DNA of 6,201 nt from an uncultured bacterium (GCA_938042205.1 CALIRS010000213.1:1-6201); one strand, 5' to 3'. Shown: positions 1 through 5,832, counted from the stretch's first letter. The notes: generated by a model from the letters alone, not told the origin. Numbers and translations are program-made.

Positions 1-39
1 TATTCTTGCTTGAGATGAAACTTCATTCCAATGCTTCAC

Positions 40-75
40 AAAAAAATTATCGGTTAAATTTGCCTAAGATTTAAC
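40..75 (-). terminator. weak intrinsic terminator of the divergent minus-strand unit
   Basis: On the minus strand a perfect 7-bp inverted repeat (GTTAAAT at 69-75, ATTTAAC at 53-59, 9-nt loop) starts just after the stop codon of the small ORF. Six bases after the stem come seven consecutive T residues (46-40). The layout fits an intrinsic terminator, but the stem is AT-rich and the T tract is slightly displaced, so it may be inefficient. Confidence 0.4.
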
Positions 76-76
76 A

Positions 77-154
77 TTACCAGCGATTCGGTGCAATTAT
101 GCTGGCAGCGAACGTTGCAATGGCTGCAAGGATTAAATAAAGTCTGGCTTTCAC
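77..154 (-). CDS. putative 25-residue hydrophobic peptide, unrecognised
   Basis: I do not recognise this gene. A GTG-initiated ORF of 25 codons ends in TAA at 77-79. It is preceded by a very strong SD, AAAGGGGGG (161-169), with 6-nt spacing to the GTG at 152-154, better than most genes in the window. The peptide begins with two basic residues (VKAR), has a hydrophobic Ala/Ile/Leu-rich core (residues 5-20) and ends APNRW, like a single membrane-spanning mini-protein. The N-terminal half loosely resembles clostridial AgrD-like autoinducer precursors, but there is no Cys and no acidic C-terminal tail, so that role is not supported. A small membrane peptide, a type I toxin-like peptide or a leader peptide are alternatives. 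It lies between a structured leader and a terminator-like hairpin, which argues that it is a deliberate translation unit. Homology is unknown to me. Confidence 0.45.
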   Translation of the reverse strand: MKARLYLILAAIATFAASIIAPNRW

Positions 155-203
155 AGTTATCCCCCCTTTCTATTTGGTTTTTTTAAACAAAAACCGATAG
201 CAT

Positions 204-265
204 GGCAGCAGCAAAAGAAGCTGCCTTTTGAATTGTCAAATAATTGTCAGTAATCCGATGCTGCC
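204..265 (-). promoter_or_regulatory. candidate attenuator with mutually exclusive hairpins
   Basis: On the minus strand the segment GCTGCTGCC (204-212) can pair with either of two upstream partners. The near one is GGCAGC (220-225), giving a short 6-bp hairpin. The far one is GGCAGCA (259-265), giving a 7-bp stem with a long loop. A T-rich tract (TTTTTGTTT, about 182-190) follows roughly 14 bases after the shared strand. This is the geometry of a switch between alternative structures, but neither stem abuts the T tract, so termination is not certain. On the plus strand the near hairpin is followed directly by TTTT (226-229) and could also act as a weak terminator for transcription entering from the left. 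Confidence 0.35.
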
Positions 266-304
266 GAAGGAACGTGAGAAAGGAACCAATTGATAAATTT
301 TCTC

Positions 305-429
305 GATATAACTTTTGCCTTGGTACCCCTTAATTTTCATATCTGGCTGCTTCACTTTCATCGTTGGCGCCGCCCCTTAGGCACCGGCTATCACTTAATT
401 TTAAATGACCTGCAACTGCAAGCCTCTAT
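305..429 (-). ncRNA. unidentified structured RNA, possible riboswitch-like leader domain
   Basis: Read on the minus strand, the sequence just after the predicted start site (about 429) folds by eye into a compact shape. P1 (418-424 with 345-350, one bulged U) closes a junction holding hairpin P2 (403-408 with 391-396, 6-nt loop) and hairpin P3 (380-385 with 366-371, 8-nt loop). P4 (337-343 with 305-311, 7 bp) follows directly. P2, P3 and P4 each contain one G-U pair that would be an A-C mismatch if the plus strand were transcribed, which supports minus-strand RNA. The linkers inside P1 are purine-rich. The motif TAAGGGG occurs in both the P3 loop (373-379) and the P4 loop (326-332). I could not match it to the common riboswitch consensus sequences I know (lysine, SAM, cobalamin, c-di-GMP, c-di-AMP, glycine, M-box, TPP, FMN). 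It precedes the hydrophobic mini-ORF by about 150 nt. The fold was not computed. Confidence 0.45.
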
Positions 430-436
430 GGCTTAT

Positions 437-465
437 TTTTTAGTAATTACAAGTTGCTAAGTCAA
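437..465 (-). promoter_or_regulatory. sigma-A-type promoter for the divergent RNA
   Basis: On the minus strand there is a -35 TTGACT (460-465, 5 of 6 to consensus), an exact 17-nt spacer and a -10 TAAAAA (437-442, 4 of 6). An A/T-rich stretch (about 480-487) upstream could act as an UP element. The expected start site at about 429 lies just before the structured RNA, which makes promoter and RNA mutually supportive. Confidence 0.5.
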
Positions 466-532
466 GAAGTAAGAAGATAAAAAAATTTATGATATTCCGC
501 GGATGTATCTATATTTGCACTTCAGGACTCTA

Positions 533-562
533 TTGCAAAAAAAATCTAAAAAATTTCATAAA
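533..562 (+). promoter_or_regulatory. tentative mraZ operon promoter
   Basis: The best candidate upstream of mraZ is a -35 TTGCAA (533-538, 4 of 6) and a -10 CATAAA (557-562, 4 of 6) with an 18-nt spacer. Start of transcription would be near 569, immediately before the MraZ-box-like repeats. Both elements are weak matches in an A-rich region, so the exact promoter is uncertain. Confidence 0.3.
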
Positions 563-574
563 AGTACTTGCATG

Positions 575-611
575 GTGGAGAAAAGTGGGGCAAAATGTCG
601 TGAAGGTGTTG
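575..611 (+). promoter_or_regulatory. MraZ-box-like direct repeats (operator of the dcw operon)
   Basis: The pentamers TGGAG (576-580) and TGGGG (586-590) are exactly 10 bp apart and each is preceded by G. A degenerate third copy, TGTCG (596-600), keeps the period, and TGTTG (607-611) follows one base out of phase. Known MraZ operators consist of TGGGN-type or AAAGTG-type repeats with 10-bp periodicity just upstream of mraZ. Position, period and core all fit an autoregulatory site for the MraZ encoded 10 bp downstream. Confidence 0.6.
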
Positions 612-620
612 TGACGGGGT

Positions 621-1085
621 ATGAATAGCCCAAAGTTATATGCTAAACATATTCATAGGTTAGATCAAAAAGGGAGGGTCTTCATTCCTGCAAAGCAAAG
701 GCATCTCTTCGGGGAGGGAGCATTGCTTACCGTCTGGGAAGGCCCTTCTATCCTCCTGATACCCGTTAATTTCTGGGATGAATGGGAGGAAGAGTATTTT
801 TCAGGCTTCAGTGTTGGGAACACCGAGTATCAGCGGTTAAAGAGGTTGCTTCATGGAAACATGAGTCTTCAGGAACTTGACAAAGCAGGTCGAATTATTG
901 TGCCAGGGTATTTACTCGAATATGCGCAGATAAAAAAGGAAGTCTATTTTGTGGGACATGGGAGATACTACGAGCTCTGGGCGCCTGAAATCTGGGAGGA
1001 AAAGTTCTCACTCGATAAAGTACAGGAGTTCTTTGAGAATCTACAGATTTCGTTCGGAGGTAAAGGAAAGGAATCCGGCTCCTGA
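621..1085 (+). CDS. mraZ: MraZ transcriptional regulator of the dcw operon
   Basis: MraZ is a ring-forming DNA-binding protein with two SpoVT-AbrB-like domains that represses its own operon in several bacteria. The 154-residue product has both signature motifs: DQKGRVFIPAKQR at residues 15-27 and DKAGRIIVP at 87-95, the second followed by LLEYAQI and VGHGRYYELW, typical of the second repeat. Length is slightly above the usual 140-150 because of a charged C-terminal tail (KGKESGS). The second motif has Leu where many homologues have Arg in the LREYAGL-like helix, a mild divergence. The ATG at 621 is the first possible start, since an in-frame TGA lies at 612-614. The SD is poor: GAAGGTG at 602-608 is far, and ACGGGG abuts the ATG. 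It is first in the operon and lies just downstream of box-like repeats, consistent with autoregulation. Confidence 0.93.
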   Translation: MNSPKLYAKHIHRLDQKGRVFIPAKQRHLFGEGALLTVWEGPSILLIPVNFWDEWEEEYFSGFSVGNTEYQRLKRLLHGNMSLQELDKAGRIIVPGYLLEYAQIKKEVYFVGHGRYYELWAPEIWEEKFSLDKVQEFFENLQISFGGKGKESGS

Positions 1086-1097
1086 GTCTCGAAATGA

Positions 1098-1116
1098 GCC
1101 TCTCTTTCGTAGAGGT
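1098..1116 (+). promoter_or_regulatory. hairpin over the rsmH ribosome binding site
   Basis: CCTCT (1099-1103) is perfectly complementary to AGAGG (1111-1115), the SD of rsmH, with a 7-nt loop and one extra G-U pair (1098 with 1116). The hairpin would occlude the SD that directs the TTG start at 1125. It is short, so it may only dampen initiation or couple it to ribosomes finishing mraZ at 1085. Confidence 0.35.
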
Positions 1117-1124
1117 GATGAAAA

Positions 1125-2075
1125 TTGACAACTGAATACTTCTTTCACAAACCGGTTTTGCTGGCCGAAGTAATAGAGCAACTACGTCCTAAAAGTGGCA
1201 GCATCATCGTTGACTGCACCTTAGGCGGAGCAGGACACGCAGAAGCTATTGCTAAGGCTATTGCACCAGGGGGAATGTTGGTGGGGCTCGACGTAGATGA
1301 CGAAGCTATCGACGTTGCAAAAGACGTATTAGCCCCATTCGGCCAGCAAATTAAAATCCAGATTAAGAAAGCATCATTTGCAGACATCGATGATGTACTG
1401 ATTGATGCTGGCACCGGTCTGGTTGATGGATTCCTGTTTGATTTTGGGATTTCGTCGAGAATGGTAGACGATGCCAGCAGAGGATTCAGCTATAAAGTGG
1501 ATGCCCCCCTGGATATGCGGATGGATAGACAACAGAAGTTGACTGCAGAAATGGTAGTTAATGAATATGATGAAAGAAGCCTTGAACAGGTGATTAGAAG
1601 GTATGGAGAAGAGAAATTTGCCAGAAGGATAGCTACTGCCATTTGTGAGGCAAGAAAACGTGAGAGAATTAAAACTACCACCCGGCTCGCGGAAATTATC
1701 AAGGAAGCTATACCAGCACCGGCAAGAAGAACCGGCCTACATCCAGCTAAAAGGACTTTTCAAGCAATTCGCATTGAGGTAAACAAAGAACTTGAAAATA
1801 TTCGAGAAGGACTTAATTCAAGTATTAACTGGTTAAAGCCAGGGGGGCGACTGGTCACCATTACTTATCATTCACTCGAAGACAGAATAGTTAAGAAATT
1901 GATGAAAGATTGGGAAAGAAAGTGTGTCTGCCCTGAGGACATACCGGTATGTGTTTGTGAAGGGGTGCAGCTGGCAAAAATTATTACCAGGAAACCTATT
2001 ACTCCTTCTAAAAAAGAAATAGAGGCAAATCCGAGAGCACGCAGCGCAAAAATGAGAGTGGCTGAGAAAGTTTAA
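1125..2075 (+). CDS. rsmH: 16S rRNA (cytosine(1402)-N(4))-methyltransferase RsmH
   Basis: RsmH (formerly MraW) uses S-adenosylmethionine to methylate N4 of C1402 in the P-site region of 16S rRNA in the cytoplasm. The 316-residue product has the family's normal length. Visible motifs are the N-terminal HKPVLL (8-13), the SAM-binding loop DCTLGGAGH (30-38) with an acidic LDVDD after it (55-59), the family block FLFDFGISSRMVDDASRGFSY running into PLDMRMD (103-134), GEEKFARRIA (161-170), HPAKRTFQAIRIEVN (206-220), and YHSLEDRIVK (248-257), where most relatives have FHSLEDR. A Cys-rich segment (C267, C269, C276, C278) and a TRKP-NPRARSAKMR tail follow, as in homologues. The start is TTG at 1125, chosen because AGAGGTG lies 7 nt upstream and HKPVLL then sits at the usual distance from the N-terminus. 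It follows mraZ by 39 bp. Confidence 0.97.
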   Translation: MTTEYFFHKPVLLAEVIEQLRPKSGSIIVDCTLGGAGHAEAIAKAIAPGGMLVGLDVDDEAIDVAKDVLAPFGQQIKIQIKKASFADIDDVLIDAGTGLVDGFLFDFGISSRMVDDASRGFSYKVDAPLDMRMDRQQKLTAEMVVNEYDERSLEQVIRRYGEEKFARRIATAICEARKRERIKTTTRLAEIIKEAIPAPARRTGLHPAKRTFQAIRIEVNKELENIREGLNSSINWLKPGGRLVTITYHSLEDRIVKKLMKDWERKCVCPEDIPVCVCEGVQLAKIITRKPITPSKKEIEANPRARSAKMRVAEKV

Positions 2076-2112
2076 AAGTTTTAGAAAAAAGAAGAAGTGC
2101 AGGTGGTAAGTC

Positions 2113-2547
2113 ATGCAGCATGTTTTTGCAGAAGAGATTGCACCAAATAATGAATTAAGGAAGCGACCTGTCGTCGGCCATCGGAACAGGGCTCAATTAA
2201 TGTCCAGAGCCCTGTTCCGCAATACTATCCTTATAACGATAGTGTTTGCTACTTTTTCTGGATTAATTGCTTATACGCGGGCGCAGGCGGCAGCTTATGA
2301 ATATAAAAAAGAAGCCATTAAAGAGCAAATAGAACTTCAAAAAGTCATCGCTCAGGAATATGAAGTTCGAATAGCGATCCTAACAGACCCTGAAAGGATT
2401 AAATCTATTGCTATTAATAAATTAGGAATGGTTGAACCAGGGGATTTGACTTACATTTCACTTTCAAAGAAGGAGGAAGGAGAAGAAAAAGTCTTAGCTC
2501 AATTGAGGGCAGTCTTAAGTGAGCCTAAAAATACCAGTAAAAGGTAG
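2113..2547 (+). CDS. ftsL: cell division protein FtsL (septum formation initiator family)
   Basis: FtsL is a small bitopic membrane protein that pairs with DivIC/FtsB and activates the septal synthase. The 144-residue product has a basic cytoplasmic N-terminus (about 1-36), one transmembrane helix (about 37-54), an extracytoplasmic coiled coil rich in E, K, Q and hydrophobic heptads (about 62-91), and the family's C-terminal signature DPERIKSIAINKLGMVEP (92-109), followed by a charged tail. FtsL sequences diverge strongly, so the call rests on this architecture plus the position between rsmH and the class B PBP. The ATG at 2113 has a good SD, AGGTGG (2101-2106), 6 nt upstream. An in-frame ATG at codon 30, inside the loop of a strong hairpin, could give a shorter form that lacks most of the cytoplasmic tail. 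Confidence 0.88.
   Translation: MQHVFAEEIAPNNELRKRPVVGHRNRAQLMSRALFRNTILITIVFATFSGLIAYTRAQAAAYEYKKEAIKEQIELQKVIAQEYEVRIAILTDPERIKSIAINKLGMVEPGDLTYISLSKKEEGEEKVLAQLRAVLSEPKNTSKR
2182..2219 (+). repeat. perfect 13-bp inverted repeat inside ftsL
   Basis: The 13-base arm at 2182-2194 (CGGAACAGGGCTC) is perfectly complementary to the arm at 2207-2219, with a 12-nt loop. It is GC-rich in an AT-richer gene, has no following T tract and so is not a typical terminator. It covers codons 24-36 of ftsL, just before the transmembrane helix. The loop contains the in-frame ATG of codon 30 (2200-2202), and AGGG (2188-2191), at SD distance from that ATG, is buried in the stem. Confidence 0.8.
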
Positions 2548-2555
2548 GGGCATAA

Positions 2556-4325
2556 TTGTTGAAGAAGAAGAGAGTTAGCTCGATAGAAAAGCGAGCCCTT
2601 ACAGTTACTTTTTTGGTACTGCTGGTTCTATTAGCGCTGTGCACTAAAACATTTAGTATTCAAGTTGTAAATGCGGAAAAGATTATTAAGAAAGCTAAAC
2701 ACCTTTCCTATCGGAAAGTTAAAGTTCCATCAAGAAGAGGAGAAATTTTTGATAGAAATGGAAGCCGTCTGGCAATTACCGTAGAAGCCAGGAAGGTTAT
2801 TGCTGACCCGCTCCAGATTGAAAACAAAGAAAGGGCTTCCAGGGAGCTTTCTGAAATCCTCGGAATTGATGAGAAGGAGATTTATAAAAAGCTCAACACC
2901 AACCGTCGCTATGTCTGTATTGCAAGAGAGGTACCTCTTGAGAAAGCCATCAAGGTTACTCGAAAGAGTTTAGGGCTCGTTTATTTAGAGCGTGATTACA
3001 TGCGGATTTACCCTTATGGAGCCCTTGCCTGTCATGTCATCGGCTTTGTTAGTAAGAATGAAGACGAGAAGACCGGGCAAAGCGTAGGTGGTGAGGGGCT
3101 TGAATATACTTATAATAAGCTACTCACAGGCAAACCAGGGTATTTGATTGCCCAGGTGGATGCAAAAAAGAATATTATTCCGGGGACAGTTAAGGAAAAA
3201 ATTCCAGCTGCTGATGTGTTAAACATCGTAATTACTATTGATAAAGAAATTCAGTATTTTGTGGAGAAGAGACTCGAGGAATGTGTTAAAAAACAGGGGG
3301 CAAAAGGGGGTTCAGTGGTGGTGATGAACCCTAAAAGTGGTGAAATACTGGCTATGGCTTCATATCCTTCCTATGATTTGAATAATTTCAGTAAAGTTAA
3401 AGATATGAGTGTTATGGTAAATAAGGCGATTCGTTTCCAATATGAGCCAGGCTCAACTATTAAGGCTCTGACAGTAGCTGCGGTGATAGAAGATGGAATT
3501 TTAGCGCCTGACTCAAAGATCTACCTTCCGGAAAAACTTGAGATCGGGTCTTATAAGATTGGTGAAGCTCACCACAGGCAAGCAGGTAGTTATTCGGTAG
3601 AAGAAATATTAACTCATTCCTATAATGTGGGAGCGGTTAGGCTAGCACAGAAATTGGGTCCAGAGAAACTCTACCACTATTTGGTTTCTTTTGGATTGTC
3701 TCAGAAAACCGGGATTGATTTGAATGGAGAACAGACAGGTTACGTTCCGCCTACCGAAACCTGGTCTAAGACAACAATCGCAAATTTGCCTTTTGGACAG
3801 GGTCTTTCAGCAACTCCCCTTCAGGTTCTTAGAGCCATATCGGTTTTTGCTAACGATGGTATAATGGTTCAGCCCTTTTTGCTTAAGTATAGTTATAATG
3901 ATGAAAATGGTACAAAATGCTTTTTTACTCCCCAGCCAGGAGTGAAAGTAATTTCCAGGCAGACGGCGGAAGTGATGACAAAACTTCTTGAAAAAGTGGT
4001 TACTGAGGGGACTGGAAAACTGGCAAAAATACCTGGTTATTCTACAGCCGGGAAAACAGGTACAGCACAGATTCCAGATCCAGAAGGTAAGGGGTATTTA
4101 AAGGGGCACTACATCGCCTCATTTGTTGGATTTGCCCCGACATCAAATCCGGAAGTTGCAATCATCGTTGTTATTGAAGAGCCAAAAAAGGAACGGTATG
4201 GTGGACAGGTTGCAGCGCCGGTATTCAAAGATATCGGTGAGTTTGCTCTGAAGCACTTAAGAGTTCTTCCTGATGAAAATGGTTTTTCATATAGGAGAGA
4301 GAATAAAAGCGAACTTGCGGACTGA
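2556..4325 (+). CDS. ftsI: class B penicillin-binding protein (FtsI/PBP2B/SpoVD type transpeptidase)
   Basis: This is a membrane-anchored D,D-transpeptidase that cross-links septal peptidoglycan outside the membrane. The 589-residue product has a short basic N-terminus, one transmembrane anchor (about 15-38), the dimerisation/pedestal domain beginning with RRGEIFDRNG (60-69), and the transpeptidase domain with all three active-site motifs: S300-T-I-K303 (acylated Ser300), S355-Y-N357 and K500-T-G502. The protein ends about 85 residues after KTG and has no PASTA domain, unlike Bacillus SpoVD, so vegetative division and sporulation roles cannot be separated by sequence. The start is TTG at 2556, with a second in-frame TTG at 2559. 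AGGGG (2546-2550) serves either, and this SD overlaps the ftsL stop (2545-2547), implying translational coupling. It follows ftsL by 8 bp, matching a septal FtsL-PBP complex. The symbol ftsI is used in the broad sense; spoVD or pbpB are alternatives. Confidence 0.95.
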   Translation: MLKKKRVSSIEKRALTVTFLVLLVLLALCTKTFSIQVVNAEKIIKKAKHLSYRKVKVPSRRGEIFDRNGSRLAITVEARKVIADPLQIENKERASRELSEILGIDEKEIYKKLNTNRRYVCIAREVPLEKAIKVTRKSLGLVYLERDYMRIYPYGALACHVIGFVSKNEDEKTGQSVGGEGLEYTYNKLLTGKPGYLIAQVDAKKNIIPGTVKEKIPAADVLNIVITIDKEIQYFVEKRLEECVKKQGAKGGSVVVMNPKSGEILAMASYPSYDLNNFSKVKDMSVMVNKAIRFQYEPGSTIKALTVAAVIEDGILAPDSKIYLPEKLEIGSYKIGEAHHRQAGSYSVEEILTHSYNVGAVRLAQKLGPEKLYHYLVSFGLSQKTGIDLNGEQTGYVPPTETWSKTTIANLPFGQGLSATPLQVLRAISVFANDGIMVQPFLLKYSYNDENGTKCFFTPQPGVKVISRQTAEVMTKLLEKVVTEGTGKLAKIPGYSTAGKTGTAQIPDPEGKGYLKGHYIASFVGFAPTSNPEVAIIVVIEEPKKERYGGQVAAPVFKDIGEFALKHLRVLPDENGFSYRRENKSELAD

Positions 4326-4328
4326 AAA

Positions 4329-5828
4329 ATGGTTTTAAGGAGAAGAATATATGCCAAAGAGTTATTAGAATATGTCAAGCCGGTGAAGATGATTGGAAAT
4401 CTGAACACAGAGTTTTACGGGATTTGCTATGATAGCCGCCGGATTAAAAAAGGAGACATTTTTTTCTGCTTCAGGGGAATTAAAGCAGATGGGCATGATT
4501 TTGCTGAAGAAGCGGTAATACAGGGAGCAGCAGGTCTGGTTACTGAAAGAGAACTTGAAATAGATTCAAACTTTCAGCTGGTTGTAGAAAATGCAAGGCA
4601 GGCAATGGCTCTTACAGCCAATTATTTTTTTGGTTTTCCTTCAAAAAAACTCAAGGTTATTGGTGTCACGGGAACAAATGGCAAGACAACTACTGTTTTT
4701 ATGATTGAAAACATATTAAGGAATGCAAGTAGAAAAACAGCCTTGATAGGTACTGTAGAATATCGAATCCTTGAAAATTCTATTCCAGTCACTCACACCA
4801 CTCCTGAGTCTCTTGAATTGCAGGAACTTTTTTATTTTATGGTTGAGTCCGATGTGGAATATGTTGTAATGGAGGTCTCCTCGCACGCTATCGACCAAAG
4901 AAGAATCGTAGGAACTGAATTCGATATCCTGGTTTTTACCAATTTTTCTCAGGATCACCTTGATTATCATGGAACTCTTGAAAATTACAGGAGAGCCAAA
5001 ACAAGTTTATTCTTCGAGAATCTAAAAATTCCTTGGGTGATTAATATTGATGATGAAGCAGGAAAAGAGATTACAAGCGCAGCTAAAAAAATGAGACATA
5101 ATAATATTGTTACATATAGCCTTGAAAGAAAGGCTACTGTTACCGGGAAAATTCTTAATATGAGTATTAAAGGAACTGAGCTCTTGATAAAAAGACCCGA
5201 TGGTGTGATAAATGTTAATCTTCCTCTCATTGGACAATTCAATGCATATAACGCTTTAGCGTCTGCATCAGTGGCTTTTCTGGCTGGAATGAGCGCAGAA
5301 GAAACCGCCTACGGACTATCTACGGTCAAACAGGTACCGGGAAGGTTTGAGGTGGTAGATGCTGGTCAAAAGTTCTTAACAGTTGTGGACTATGCACATA
5401 CGCCTGACAGTCTAAAGAAAGTAATCGAATCTTCAAAAAAGCTTCTAAATAAAAGTGGGAAATTGATTACTGTTTTTGGATGTGGTGGTGATCGGGACAG
5501 AGAAAAAAGACCAAAAATGGGTTTTATTGCAGCTAAAAATTCTGATGTAGTCATTTTAACCAGCGACAATCCTCGAAGTGAAGAACCGGAAAAAATAATT
5601 CAAGAAATAGAATCCGGGATACCAGCTTCTGACATTCATAAAGTTAAAGTAGAAGTTGATAGAAGAACTGCTATAAGGAAGGCTATAGAACTTGCATCTT
5701 CAGGTGATATTGTTTTGGTAGCTGGAAAAGGTCATGAAACCTATCAAATATTTAGAGACAAAGTTGTTCATTTTGATGATAGAGAAGAAATAAAAAATTA
5801 TCTTAAGAGCAGAAAGACGGTTATTTAA
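4329..5828 (+). CDS. murE: UDP-MurNAc-L-Ala-D-Glu:meso-diaminopimelate ligase MurE
   Basis: MurE is the cytoplasmic ATP-dependent ligase that adds the third residue to the UDP-MurNAc dipeptide. The 499-residue product has the Mur N-terminal domain with DSRRIKKGDIFFCFRG (35-50), the ATP-binding loop GTNGKTT (115-121), HTTPES (156-161), EVSSHAIDQRR (182-192), FTNFSQDHLDYHG (203-215) and the Lys224 expected to be carbamylated. Later come YAHTPDSL, FGCGGDRDREKRPKMG and, decisively, DNPR (413-416), which marks meso-DAP rather than L-Lys specificity, then GKGHETYQ near the end. It starts 3 bp after the PBP stop. The ATG at 4329 has no convincing SD and probably relies on coupling to the upstream gene. 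A strong SD, AAGGAG, lies 7 bp inside the gene and points to an out-of-frame ATG, so the exact N-terminus is less certain than the identity. Confidence 0.96.
   Translation: MVLRRRIYAKELLEYVKPVKMIGNLNTEFYGICYDSRRIKKGDIFFCFRGIKADGHDFAEEAVIQGAAGLVTERELEIDSNFQLVVENARQAMALTANYFFGFPSKKLKVIGVTGTNGKTTTVFMIENILRNASRKTALIGTVEYRILENSIPVTHTTPESLELQELFYFMVESDVEYVVMEVSSHAIDQRRIVGTEFDILVFTNFSQDHLDYHGTLENYRRAKTSLFFENLKIPWVINIDDEAGKEITSAAKKMRHNNIVTYSLERKATVTGKILNMSIKGTELLIKRPDGVINVNLPLIGQFNAYNALASASVAFLAGMSAEETAYGLSTVKQVPGRFEVVDAGQKFLTVVDYAHTPDSLKKVIESSKKLLNKSGKLITVFGCGGDRDREKRPKMGFIAAKNSDVVILTSDNPRSEEPEKIIQEIESGIPASDIHKVKVEVDRRTAIRKAIELASSGDIVLVAGKGHETYQIFRDKVVHFDDREEIKNYLKSRKTVI
4336..4368 (+). other. strong SD plus 5-codon out-of-frame mini-ORF inside the murE start
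   Basis: AAGGAG (4336-4341) is followed at 9-nt spacing by an ATG (4351-4353) that is +1 relative to murE. It opens only a 5-codon reading frame (MPKSY) ending in TAG at 4366-4368. In the murE frame the codon nearest ideal spacing is ATA (4347). This could be a regulatory minigene, a stand-by ribosome site, or the footprint of a single-base change that moved the ancestral start out of frame. Confidence 0.4.
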
Positions 5829-5832
5829 GGAA

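Noticed and set aside
77..154. AgrD-type cyclic lactone autoinducer precursor
   Set aside because: The N-terminal hydrophobic pattern is similar, but there is no Cys, no acidic C-terminal recognition tail, and no agrB-like gene in the window.
345..429. Resemblance of the minus-strand RNA start (ATAGAGG...) to the lysine riboswitch 5' end
   Set aside because: The rest of the conserved lysine core (the GCCGAAG block in the right strand and order, and the closing P1 3' strand) is not present at the expected positions.
452..480. Plus-strand promoter TTGCTA-N17-ATAAAA upstream of mraZ
   Set aside because: The -10 match is poor, it is farther from mraZ than the candidate at 533-562, and it overlaps the better minus-strand promoter.
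1..620. CRISPR array, tRNA, IS or phage element in the gene-poor stretch
   Set aside because: No regularly spaced long repeats, no cloverleaf or CCA-ended structure, and no transposase or integrase fragments or terminal inverted repeats were seen.
895..1131. Antisense ORF overlapping mraZ
   Set aside because: It lies opposite a well-supported gene, has low-complexity Arg/Ser/Pro composition and no recognisable domain. The other antisense ORFs (1145-1414, 1490-1702, 1872-2114, 4109-4408, 4716-4970, 4985-5242, 5022-5237) are rejected for the same reason.
2182..2219. Intrinsic terminator inside ftsL
   Set aside because: The stem is strong, but neither strand has a T tract directly after it and the downstream genes are tightly coupled essential genes.
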